A DNA stretch of 64,000 bases from Pseudoprimorskyibacter insulae (GTDB lineage Bacteria; Pseudomonadota; Alphaproteobacteria; Rhodobacterales; Rhodobacteraceae). This document shows positions 9,070 through 16,878 of the stretch, piece by piece. The notes beneath the pieces are model-generated. The model was not told where the DNA came from. It made no database searches and saw only the letters and a program-made list of their open reading frames with translations. The stretch is taken from positions 558,001-622,000 of the forward strand of contig NZ_OMOJ01000002.1 of assembly GCF_900302505.1 (NCBI RefSeq), read 5' to 3'. Numbering within the stretch: position 1 is the first letter of the stretch; every line of letters starts with the position of its first letter. A program made the position numbers and the translations under genes.

Positions 9070-10434
9070 ATGAAACAGTTCCCTCTTTTCGTCAAAACCA
9101 CGGGCCGCACCGTATTGATCCTTGGCGGCGGCGAAGAGGCAGCACAGCGCGCGCGGCTGTTTGGGCGAACGGACGCGACGGTGCTGGTCAGCGCCAAGAC
9201 GCTGGATTGGGAACTTGAGGCGCTGCGCGAGGCAGGGCAGATCACGCTGGTTGCCGTGCCTGATTTTGCCAGTGCCGATGTGGTCTTTGTCACGCGCGAC
9301 GCGGACTTGGATGCAGCGCAGGCGGCGTCCAAGGCCGGGCGCATGGTGCACGTGTCGGGACGTCCCGATCTGTCGGATTTCGCGTTGCCGACCTTGGTAG
9401 ACCGCGACCCGGTGGTTGTGGCCATTGCGACCGAAGGCACCGCGCCCAGCCTTGCCCGCCAGATCAAGGCCGATGTCGAAACCATGCTTGATCCGGCATT
9501 GGGCCGGTTCGCGGCGCTTGCAGGCACGTTGCGCCGTGCCGCCGATCAAGCGCTTGATGCCCCCGCCCGCAACCGGCTGTGGCGTTGGGCCTTTTCCGAT
9601 GCGCCGTGGCAGATGTTCCGCAAGGGGCAAGAGCGTGAGGCGCTGAAGCTGCTGAAAAGCGCTGTGCAAGATGGGCAGGGCGCGGCCAAAGGCCATATCA
9701 GCCTTGTCGGCGCTGGCCCCGGTGCCAAGGATCTGCTGACCATGCGCGCGGTCAATCGCCTGCAAGCCGCCGATGTGATCTTTTACGACCGTTTGGTCGA
9801 CCCCGAGGTGCTGGATTATGCCCGCCCCGATGCGCGGCGGGTCTATGTTGGCAAGGTCGTGGGGGCCTGTGCTTGGCCGCAAGACCGGATCTGCGAAGTT
9901 ATCACCGCCGAGGCCCGCAAAGGGCTGAATGTGGTGCGGTTGAAATCCGGTGATCCCGGCATTTTTGGCCGCGCAACAGAAGAGCTTGAGGCCGCCCGCG
10001 CCGAAGGGATCGAGACCGAGATCGTGCCGGGCGTCACCGCCGCTATGGGCGCTGCTGCTGCGGCGGGCCGGTCGCTGACCGAACGCGGTGTGTCTGATAC
10101 GCTGGTCTTTGCGACAGGCATGGTCCGCCCCGGAGACGCGGCCCCCGATTGGGCGCGTCATGCCCATCCGGGCACGGCCATGGCGTTCTATATGTCGGTC
10201 GGAAACGCGCCGCAGATCGTGGATAGCCTGCGCGCCGCCGGGATGCCCGCCGATGCGCCCGTCAGCGTTGGGGTTGAGGTGTCAAAACCCGGTCAGCATT
10301 TGTTTGACACGGTGCTGGCGGACCTGCCGCAGGCGCTGCGGGACCATGCGGTATCGGGCTGCGCGACCATTCTGGCCACTTGGCCCAAGGACATGGCCCA
10401 AGCCTGCACCGTCGTTCCGCTGGCCCGCGCCTAA
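9070..10434 (+). CDS. cysG: Siroheme synthase (uroporphyrinogen-III methyltransferase / precorrin-2 dehydrogenase-chelatase)
   Basis: 454 residues making siroheme, the cofactor of NirB. ATG 9070 is preceded by AAGGAG; the longer frame back to 8776 lies inside the previous gene. Residues 1-200 are the Rossmann-type dehydrogenase/ferrochelatase half (ILGGGEEAAQRARL). The rest is the SUMT methyltransferase half: VGAGPGAKDLLT, RLKSGDPGIFGR, and the C-terminal FYMSVGNA. Odd: at the position matching Salmonella CysG Asp104 (NVVD) the sequence is HVSG, so the catalytic Asp appears to be Gly. The chelation step may therefore rely on another residue or another protein. It closes the operon and overlaps the convergent hydrolase gene by 4 bases. 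Confidence 0.94.
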   Translation: MKQFPLFVKTTGRTVLILGGGEEAAQRARLFGRTDATVLVSAKTLDWELEALREAGQITLVAVPDFASADVVFVTRDADLDAAQAASKAGRMVHVSGRPDLSDFALPTLVDRDPVVVAIATEGTAPSLARQIKADVETMLDPALGRFAALAGTLRRAADQALDAPARNRLWRWAFSDAPWQMFRKGQEREALKLLKSAVQDGQGAAKGHISLVGAGPGAKDLLTMRAVNRLQAADVIFYDRLVDPEVLDYARPDARRVYVGKVVGACAWPQDRICEVITAEARKGLNVVRLKSGDPGIFGRATEELEAARAEGIETEIVPGVTAAMGAAAAAGRSLTERGVSDTLVFATGMVRPGDAAPDWARHAHPGTAMAFYMSVGNAPQIVDSLRAAGMPADAPVSVGVEVSKPGQHLFDTVLADLPQALRDHAVSGCATILATWPKDMAQACTVVPLARA

Positions 10435-11279
10435 ATCGACAAAAGCCGGTCCAGGATTCCGCGCACCAGTGCGATGTCGGATGGCCGCGACATGGTGGGC
10501 GCGTGGCCGCAATCGTCAAACACGCTCAGCGCCGGTCTTGGGCCGGTCTGCGTCATCCGTAGCGCGGTCGCATCAGGCAGAATGTCGGATGTTTTGCCTT
10601 GGATCAGGTGCGTCGGCAGGGTGATCCTGTCCCACCTGTCCCATGTGTGCAATTCATGTGCGGAGGCGGAAAACAGCGTGATGATCTGCGGGTCGTAATG
10701 CAGCGTCAGGCGACCATCGTCTTTGCGGCGGATTGATGTGCGGACCATGCGCGTCCAGAAGGCCTCATCCGCCGGGCCGAAGGGGGCGTAGACCTGCCGC
10801 AACCACTGTTCGGCCTCAGACATCTGGTCGAAGACCGGCAGGTTGCCTGCATAGGTCAGGATGCGGTCTATGGCCTCTTGCGGAATTTCGGGGCCGATGT
10901 CGTTGATAATCAAACAGCGCAGACGTTCGGCCAAAGGCCCCGACGCCATGCGCATGCCCACCAGCCCGCCCATCGACGTGCCCAGCCAAGCGGCCTTATC
11001 GACGCCGAAGTGATCCAGCAGATCCACCGCGATGCCGGACAGATATTCGATGGAATATTCCGCCTCGGGGTCTTGGCTCCAACTTGATAGGCCGCGCCCG
11101 ATGGTGTCAGGGCAGATGACGAAATAGCTGTCGCTTAGCGCGGCGGCGATTTCATCGAAATCGCGCCCCGTTCGCGCCAGCCCGTGCCACATCACCAGCG
11201 CGGGTTTGCCCGCATCGCCCCAAAGCGTGACGTGGATTTCATGGTCCATGACCGGGACAAAGGCAAAGCGCGGGCTCAT
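10431..11279 (-). CDS. Alpha/beta hydrolase
   Basis: 282-residue soluble alpha/beta-hydrolase fold enzyme. The nucleophile elbow is GTSMGGLVGM, an early oxyanion-type motif is MWHGLARTG, and the catalytic His is in DCGHAPTM near the C-terminus. ATG 11279 overlaps the livM stop by ATGA; a longer frame to 11363 would lie inside livM. As the last gene of the ABC importer operon it probably acts on the imported compound, for example as an esterase or C-C bond hydrolase. The exact substrate cannot be read from the sequence. Confidence 0.85.
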   Translation of the reverse strand: MSPRFAFVPVMDHEIHVTLWGDAGKPALVMWHGLARTGRDFDEIAAALSDSYFVICPDTIGRGLSSWSQDPEAEYSIEYLSGIAVDLLDHFGVDKAAWLGTSMGGLVGMRMASGPLAERLRCLIINDIGPEIPQEAIDRILTYAGNLPVFDQMSEAEQWLRQVYAPFGPADEAFWTRMVRTSIRRKDDGRLTLHYDPQIITLFSASAHELHTWDRWDRITLPTHLIQGKTSDILPDATALRMTQTGPRPALSVFDDCGHAPTMSRPSDIALVRGILDRLLSI

Positions 11280-12346
11280 GTGCGGGCCCCTTTCGCCATG
11301 ATCGTGCCAGCCAGCCCTTTGGGAAAGAAGTAAACGAGCAGGATAAAGATGATCCCCAGCCAAAACAGCCAGCGATGCGGGTCAAGCAGATAGGGCAGGA
11401 CGGGGATGTTTGCCGTAGCCTCGGCCGCGACGCCCATCAGATCGCGCAGGTAATATTGCGCCAGAACCATCAGGACCGCACCGTTCACCGCGCCCCACAT
11501 GGTGCCCATGCCGCCGATCACCACCATCAGCAGAATGTCGATCATGATCGAAAAGTTCAGCGCGGTGTCCGGCCCGGTGTATTTCAGCCAGATCGCATAG
11601 ACCGTCCCGGCCAGAGACGCGATGACAGCGGCAATCACGAAGACCGCCGTGCGATAGGCGACGACGCGATAACCGATTGCCTCGGCCCGCGCCTCATTTT
11701 CACGGATGGCTTTCAGGACCGTGCCAAAGGGCGAGGCGACGATGCGCAGCAAGGCGATGAACAGGATCAGGCTGGTGGCAAAGACAAAGTAATAGGCCGC
11801 CAGTTTGCCATTCAGTTTGACGCCGAACACCTTGACGACCTTGCCGTCGGCATCGGTGACCAGCTTGTAGGCGGTCTTGAACACTTCGGGCGTTTTGTAG
11901 GTGATCCCGTCCTCGCCCCCGGTCAGTTGCGATAGCTGAGAGGCCAGCACCATCACAACCGAGGCAACGGCCAGCGTGATCATCGCAAAGAAGATCGCCT
12001 TGACCCGCAGGGACAGAAGGCCAATTGCGATGGCCACAACGATGGACACCAAAACGCCCGCAAGCGCGCCCAATGCCACCGCGTCCCAGCCCGGTCCCAT
12101 CTGGCGCAGGGCGATGGCGGCACCATAAGCGCCGAAGCCAAAGAACATGGTATGGGCAAAGCTGACGATGCCGGTGTAGCCGATCAGCAGGTCATAGCTG
12201 GCGACCAGAACGACGAAGATACAGATCCGGGCCGCCACCTCGATCGAGCGGACGTCTTGGAACAGGAAAGGGGCGAACAGCAGCAATGCTCCGATCAGCA
12301 GGACGATGGCTTTGACGATGCGGGTGCCGTTGGTAACTTGGGTCAT
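11276..12346 (-). CDS. livM: HAAT-family ABC transporter permease, LivM type
   Basis: 356-residue inner-membrane permease of the branched-chain amino-acid (HAAT) transporter family. Multiple hydrophobic helices are evident (for example IVLLIGALLLFAPFLF and LFWLGIIFILLVYFFPKG). The family motif IGGMGTMWGAVNGA is present near residue 275. An extra soluble loop between the central helices (around residues 140-185, EDGITYKTPEVFKTAYKLV) is typical of LivM homologues that serve aromatic or other organic acids. It lies 7 bases after livH and overlaps the hydrolase gene by 4. The symbol names the family only; the substrate is not known. Confidence 0.88.
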   Translation of the reverse strand: MTQVTNGTRIVKAIVLLIGALLLFAPFLFQDVRSIEVAARICIFVVLVASYDLLIGYTGIVSFAHTMFFGFGAYGAAIALRQMGPGWDAVALGALAGVLVSIVVAIAIGLLSLRVKAIFFAMITLAVASVVMVLASQLSQLTGGEDGITYKTPEVFKTAYKLVTDADGKVVKVFGVKLNGKLAAYYFVFATSLILFIALLRIVASPFGTVLKAIRENEARAEAIGYRVVAYRTAVFVIAAVIASLAGTVYAIWLKYTGPDTALNFSIMIDILLMVVIGGMGTMWGAVNGAVLMVLAQYYLRDLMGVAAEATANIPVLPYLLDPHRWLFWLGIIFILLVYFFPKGLAGTIMAKGART

Positions 12347-12353
12347 CGGAGCC

Positions 12354-13346
12354 TCACTTCACTGCCGGACGCAGGCCATTGGGCCGCCAAAGCAGCACGG
12401 CCATCATCAGGATCATATTCGACGCAAGCGCCAGTTTCGGAGCCAGAAAGCCGATGTAATTGGCCATCAGCCCCACAAGGATCGCGCCAAGCAGCGTGCC
12501 TTGGATCGACCCAAGCCCGCCGATGATGACGACGATAAACACCACGATCATCATCTCGGCCCCCAGCGCGGGGGTGATCAGCGTTTCATACCCGGCCCAC
12601 ATGGCCCCGCCCAGCGATGCCAGCGCCGACCCGGCCATAAAGACGCCGATGAACAGCCGATCAATGCGGAAGCCAAGCGCCTCGACCATCTCGCGGTTCT
12701 CGACCCCGGCGCGGATCAGAAGACCAATGCGGGTGCGGTTCAGAACAGCGTAAAGCGCGATGTAGACGGCCAGCCCCAGCAGGAAGGCAAAGGCGCGGTA
12801 AATCTCGATCGTGACATCGCCAATCAACCACGACCCCTGAAGAAAGTTCGGGCGCGGCACCGATAGGGGCGATCCGCCCCAGATCGCCAGAATGGCCTGT
12901 TCGGCCACGATCAACGCGCCCATGGTGATCAGGATTTGGCGCAGGTGATCGGCATAGACCGGACGGATGACGACGGTTTCAAAGAACCAGCCCGCGGCAA
13001 GGCCAAACAGGATTGCCGCCGTAAAGGCCGCCATCAGCGCCAGCATGTTCAGCGCGATGCTATCGGCCCCCAGCCAGCCGCCCAGCCATGCCAGAACGGA
13101 GGCTGCAATAAAGGCGCCGAAGCTGACAAAGGCGCTATGCCCGAAGTTCAGAACATCCATCAGGCCAAAGACAAGGCTCAGGCCCGAGGCCATCAGGAAG
13201 ATCATCATCCCCATCGCAAGCCCCGCGACGGTCAGCGTCACCCAAGAGGATGGTGCCCCGATCAGGATAAATGCGATGACGGACACCGCCACGGGCAACA
13301 GATACACGCCGCCAAGCCGCGACAGGGTTGCGGAAATTTGGGTCAC
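12354..13346 (-). CDS. livH: HAAT-family ABC transporter permease, LivH type
   Basis: 330-residue inner-membrane permease, partner of the LivM-type protein. GTG start at 13346 with an upstream GGGGGAC. Hydrophobic helices are spread across the length, and LivH motifs are visible: GLSLVFGLMDVLNFGHS near the N-terminus and IIGGLGSIQGTLLGA near the C-terminus. The gene follows livF after 11 bases in the same operon. The substrate specificity is set by the binding protein at 14901-16097, not by this subunit. Confidence 0.9.
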   Translation of the reverse strand: MTQISATLSRLGGVYLLPVAVSVIAFILIGAPSSWVTLTVAGLAMGMMIFLMASGLSLVFGLMDVLNFGHSAFVSFGAFIAASVLAWLGGWLGADSIALNMLALMAAFTAAILFGLAAGWFFETVVIRPVYADHLRQILITMGALIVAEQAILAIWGGSPLSVPRPNFLQGSWLIGDVTIEIYRAFAFLLGLAVYIALYAVLNRTRIGLLIRAGVENREMVEALGFRIDRLFIGVFMAGSALASLGGAMWAGYETLITPALGAEMMIVVFIVVIIGGLGSIQGTLLGAILVGLMANYIGFLAPKLALASNMILMMAVLLWRPNGLRPAVK

Positions 13347-13357
13347 GTTTTGTCCCC

Positions 13358-14062
13358 CTAAACCGATAGGCCAAGCAACTGGTCTTGCAGGGCGCTATTG
13401 GCGACGAAATCCTGCATGGTGCCAGCGTGGGCAATGCGCCCGTCGTCGATCACGGCCATGTTCTGACCAAGCGAACGAGCGAATTCAAAGTTCTGCTCCA
13501 CAAGTAGGATCGTTGTGGATTGCGCGATTTCGCGGAAGGCCGCAGCCATGTTGTCGATGATCGCCGGGGCTAGGCCCTTGGTCGGCTCATCAATCAAGAT
13601 CAGCTCGCGCGGTTCAATGATGGCGCGGGCCACGGCCAGCATTTGTTTCTGCCCGCCCGACAGCGACCACGCGGGTTTGTCCCAGAACTTTTGCAGCGCC
13701 GGGAACAGATCATAGATATAGGTCAGCCGCTTTGGGTCGAAGGTGCCTTTGGCGGTGGCGAGGATCATGTTTTCCTCGACCGTCAGCCCGCCGAAAATAC
13801 CCATGTTTTCGGGTACAAAGGCGATGCCAAGCCGGGCGATGTCAACCGTGTGCAGCCCGGTCAGATCACGGCCACGAAAGGTGACGGACCCCGGTGATGG
13901 CTGCCAAAGCCCCATGATTGACCGTAGCGTGGTTGTTTTGCCCGCGCCATTGCGGCCCAGCAGGACAAAAACGCCGCCTTCGGGCACCTCGATCGAGACA
14001 TCGTGCAACACAGCGTATTGGCCAATGTTGGTTTTCATATTTTGCAGCGAAAGCAGGGTCAT
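13358..14062 (-). CDS. livF: HAAT-family ABC transporter ATPase, LivF type
   Basis: 234-residue ATPase that powers the importer with the LivG-type subunit. Walker A is GRNGAGKTT, signature LSGGQKQM, Walker B LILIDEPTKGLAP, and the switch region reads ILLVEQNFEFA, the EQN form usual for LivF. Its ATG overlaps the livG stop (ATGA at 14059-14062), so the two ATPases are translated together. No unusual catalytic changes were seen. Confidence 0.93.
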   Translation of the reverse strand: MTLLSLQNMKTNIGQYAVLHDVSIEVPEGGVFVLLGRNGAGKTTTLRSIMGLWQPSPGSVTFRGRDLTGLHTVDIARLGIAFVPENMGIFGGLTVEENMILATAKGTFDPKRLTYIYDLFPALQKFWDKPAWSLSGGQKQMLAVARAIIEPRELILIDEPTKGLAPAIIDNMAAAFREIAQSTTILLVEQNFEFARSLGQNMAVIDDGRIAHAGTMQDFVANSALQDQLLGLSV

Positions 14063-14823
14063 GCGACCTCCGACGATTTGCCGAGGTAAACATCGCGCAC
14101 GATCTGGCTGCTCATGACCTCATCGGGGGGGCCATCGGCCAGCAATTCACCGTTGTGCAGCACGATGATCCGGTCGGCCAGCGCGCGCACCACATCCATC
14201 TTATGTTCCACCAATAGGACGGTCTTGCTCTGGTCGTGCTTGATCTCGGCGATCAGGTCCAGCACGTCCGGCGCGTGGTCAAGGCTCATGCCTGCGGTGG
14301 GTTCGTCGAACATGTAAATGTCAGGCTCCATCGCCATCAAAAGCGCCACCTCCAGCTTGCGCTGATCGCCATGGGGCAGGGTGGCGGCGGCCACATGGCT
14401 CACGTCTTGTAGCCGCGTCGCCTCAAGATAGCGTTCGGCCTTGGCGGTCAGTTCGGTCATCCGGGCGGCAGGGCGGAACAGGCGGCGGCCATCGCCGCTT
14501 TTGGCTTGTACCGCCAGACGGATGTTTTCCAGCACGGTCAGTTGCGGAAACAGGTTGGTCAGCTGAAACGCCCGGCCAATGCCGTGATGCGCACGGGCCG
14601 AGGGGGCCATCGACGTCAGATCAACACCGTCTTTCAGAACCTTGCCCGCGCTTGCGGGCAATTGGCCGGAAATCAGATTGAAATAAGTGGTCTTGCCGGC
14701 ACCGTTGGGGCCGACGATGACCGTCAACTCTCCGGGGCGAAATTCACAAGAGACCGCGTTCACGGCGACATGGCCGCCGAACCGAATGGTCAGATCCTGC
14801 GTGACAAGCGAAGGGTGGGACAT
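14059..14823 (-). CDS. livG: HAAT-family ABC transporter ATPase, LivG type
   Basis: 254-residue ATPase partner of LivF. The start is ATG 14823 (MSHPSLVTQDL); an open extension to 14973 would run through the hairpin and the binding-protein stop and is rejected. Walker A is GPNGAGKTT, Walker B IYMFDEPTAGMS, switch LLVEHKMDVV. The usual LSGG signature is replaced by LPHGDQRKLEVA; LivG proteins often have a variant such as LPYG/LSYG here. A 9-bp inverted repeat separates it from the upstream binding-protein gene. Confidence 0.92.
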   Translation of the reverse strand: MSHPSLVTQDLTIRFGGHVAVNAVSCEFRPGELTVIVGPNGAGKTTYFNLISGQLPASAGKVLKDGVDLTSMAPSARAHHGIGRAFQLTNLFPQLTVLENIRLAVQAKSGDGRRLFRPAARMTELTAKAERYLEATRLQDVSHVAAATLPHGDQRKLEVALLMAMEPDIYMFDEPTAGMSLDHAPDVLDLIAEIKHDQSKTVLLVEHKMDVVRALADRIIVLHNGELLADGPPDEVMSSQIVRDVYLGKSSEVA

Positions 14824-14842
14824 GGGAAAACCTGTTGTAAAT

Positions 14843-14892
14843 GGCCCCGGCACCTTGGGTTGGGTGTGTGACACGTGGTCAGCGCCGGGGCC
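14843..14892 (-). promoter_or_regulatory. Intercistronic stem-loop between binding protein and livG
   Basis: A perfect 9-bp GC-rich inverted repeat: GGCCCCGGC at 14843-14851 and GCCGGGGCC at 14884-14892, with a 32-base spacer. It follows the binding-protein stop by about 8 bases and has no T-run. Such hairpins commonly protect the 3' end of the binding-protein message and lower expression of the downstream transporter genes, so this is probably a stability or partial-termination element. Confidence 0.55.
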
Positions 14893-14900
14893 TATCCAGA

Positions 14901-16097
14901 TCAGTTGGTGCGACCGATCGGGATGTTCATTTCTTCGGGCTTGATTTCGCGGACCAGTTCCGGGATCGCCCAATCGACGTTGTCATCGACCTTGATCTTG
15001 AAGTGGTACATCGACTGAAGTGCCTGATGGTCTTCGGGGCGGAAGGTCATGGTGCCTTTGGGGGTTTCCCACGACATGCCTTCCATCGCGGCGATCAGGC
15101 TTTCGGTGTCCCACTCATCGGCGGTTTCCAGCGCCTTGACCACGGCCAAAGCTGCCGCCATGCCGCCTGCGGTGAAGAAATCGGGCGGGCCGTCAAAGCG
15201 TTCCTGGTGCGTGGCGACCAGCCAGTCGTTGATCTCGTTCTTGGGGGCTTCGTAGTAGTAGTAGATCGCGCCTTCCATGCCCGGCACGCGTTTGTACGTG
15301 GGCAGAACGGGCAGGATGTGACCACCGGTCGAGATTTCGATGCCATAGCGTTCGGGCTGCATGTCTTTGATCTTGCCCATCGGATCACCGCCGCCAGCAA
15401 CATAGATCAAGATGACCTTGCGGCCTTCTTTGTCCTTCAGCGCGTTGAACATGCGTTCGGTCGCGGCGGTGAAGTCGGTGGTGCCTTGCGGGATGTACTC
15501 TTCGGTTTCCACGGTCGCGCCGGTGCCTTCCAGTGCCGATTTGAACGCGGCGATGCCGTCACGGCCAAAGGCATAGTCTTCGGCCAGCGTGGCGACGTGC
15601 AGGTTGGCGTCGGGCTTCAGCGCCAGCGCTTGGGCCTGCATATCCATCGAGCTGTTGCGCGAGGTTTTGAAGATATAGCGGTTGCTGTCCGGGCCGGTCA
15701 GGCTGTCGGCAACGGCGGGTTCAACGATCAGGATCTTTTCGTATTCCTCGGCGATGGGCAGCAAGCCCTTGGTCACGCCGGACGAGGTGGCGCCAACGGC
15801 CAGGATCACGTCGTCATCCTCAAACGCTTCGGCCAGAACGGCGCGGGCCACGTCGGGTTTGAACTGGGTGTCCTTGTGGACGATTTCGATCGGGTGCCCT
15901 TTGACGGTGTTTGTGCCGCCCGTGGCATATTCCAGACCCAAGGCAAACCCGGTTTGCGCTTGCTTGGAGAACACCTCGAACGAGTGGCCCGAAATACCAT
16001 GGACCAATGCGATCTTGACCGGATCTTCGGCATATGCCGAACCGGCGACCGACAGCGCCACCGCGGTGGCACCGATCAGTTTAAAAACGGATTTCAT
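14901..16097 (-). CDS. HAAT-family ABC transporter substrate-binding protein
   Basis: 398-residue periplasmic protein with a classic signal peptide (MKSVFKLIGATAVALSVAG, cleavage after SAYA) and a type I periplasmic-binding fold. Start ATG 16097 has a strong AGGGAGG site. Ligand-pocket style motifs are AVGATSSGVTKGLLPIAEEY and FKTSRNSSMDMQAQA. It is closest in style to binding proteins for aromatic or other carboxylic acids rather than to LivJ/LivK, but this is judged by eye. It is the first gene of the importer operon, read divergently from the PAS-LuxR regulator with only 70 bases between the starts. Confidence 0.88.
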   Translation of the reverse strand: MKSVFKLIGATAVALSVAGSAYAEDPVKIALVHGISGHSFEVFSKQAQTGFALGLEYATGGTNTVKGHPIEIVHKDTQFKPDVARAVLAEAFEDDDVILAVGATSSGVTKGLLPIAEEYEKILIVEPAVADSLTGPDSNRYIFKTSRNSSMDMQAQALALKPDANLHVATLAEDYAFGRDGIAAFKSALEGTGATVETEEYIPQGTTDFTAATERMFNALKDKEGRKVILIYVAGGGDPMGKIKDMQPERYGIEISTGGHILPVLPTYKRVPGMEGAIYYYYEAPKNEINDWLVATHQERFDGPPDFFTAGGMAAALAVVKALETADEWDTESLIAAMEGMSWETPKGTMTFRPEDHQALQSMYHFKIKVDDNVDWAIPELVREIKPEEMNIPIGRTN

Positions 16098-16167
16098 TTC
16101 AACCTCCCTTGACGCCGGGGCTGTACAATCGTTGCGCGTGGCCGCTGCGTCCTGTTATGCCTCATGC

Positions 16168-16815
16168 ATGGGGCACAGCCTTCCAGAGGGCGCGGAGTCG
16201 GGCAAGATCGTGGAAATACGTATCGAAGACAGCTATCGAGATGGGGCCTTTGCCGAGCTGGCATTCGCCTATGCGCCGGTGGGTTTGGTGGTGACCGAAA
16301 ATCGGGTGATCCGCGATTGCAATCGGGCCTTCGCCGAGATGTTTCAATACACCTGCGATGATCTAAGAAATCAAATCTTTTCAATTCTCTATCCGTCGGA
16401 CGAAGAATTCGTGAACATCCGCGACAGGGGCATTGAACAGCTGCGCGAAACCAACCGCTATTGGGATGAACGGATCATGGCGCGGAAGGATGGATCGCTG
16501 TTTTGGTGCCGCGTTCGGGGGCATTCTTTTACCCCTGATGACCCGCTGATGCGCGCAGTCTGGAGCTTTGCCGACCTAAGCGCCACGCGTCCTTATATGC
16601 CGCTGACTCGGCGCGAACGTGAAATCGTTTCGCATTTGGCCGAGGGGCTGACCAGCAAGGAAATCGCCCTGCGTCTGGATTTGTCGCACCGCACGGTCGA
16701 GGTGTATCGCGCCAAACTGCTGAAGAAATTCGGGGTCAACAACACCAGCGGGCTGTTCCAATCGCTGGGCGGGATCGGCAAGGATCATGTGGTCAACCGC
16801 GATAGCAAGGCGTGA
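16168..16815 (+). CDS. PAS-LuxR transcriptional regulator
   Basis: About 215 residues. The N-terminal two-thirds is a PAS domain (AYAPVGLVVTENRVIRDCNR, then DGSLFWCRVRGHSF). The C-terminus is a LuxR/GerE helix-turn-helix: LTRREREIVSHLAEGLTSKE followed by HRTVEVYRAKLLKKFGV. There is no response-regulator receiver domain, so it probably senses a ligand or redox state directly through PAS. The start is uncertain: ATG 16168 has no good ribosome site and GTG 16210 is an alternative; the much longer frame back to 15682 lies antisense inside the binding-protein gene. Its position between the importer operon and the CoA ligase makes it the likely local regulator of both. Confidence 0.82.
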   Translation: MGHSLPEGAESGKIVEIRIEDSYRDGAFAELAFAYAPVGLVVTENRVIRDCNRAFAEMFQYTCDDLRNQIFSILYPSDEEFVNIRDRGIEQLRETNRYWDERIMARKDGSLFWCRVRGHSFTPDDPLMRAVWSFADLSATRPYMPLTRREREIVSHLAEGLTSKEIALRLDLSHRTVEVYRAKLLKKFGVNNTSGLFQSLGGIGKDHVVNRDSKA

Positions 16816-16878
16816 CGCGACGGGCGGATTGACGCCCCCGCACAGCCGCGCCACGATCCCGCAAAAGGAGAGGATCTG

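Noticed and set aside
10431-16097. The ABC importer as a true leucine/isoleucine/valine system
   Set aside because: The attached hydrolase, CoA ligase and regulator and the binding-protein style argue for another organic substrate; liv symbols are used only for subunit type.
14841-16112. A 423-codon open frame antisense to the substrate-binding protein gene
   Set aside because: The - strand encodes a signal peptide and type I binding fold with a strong ribosome site; the + frame has neither.
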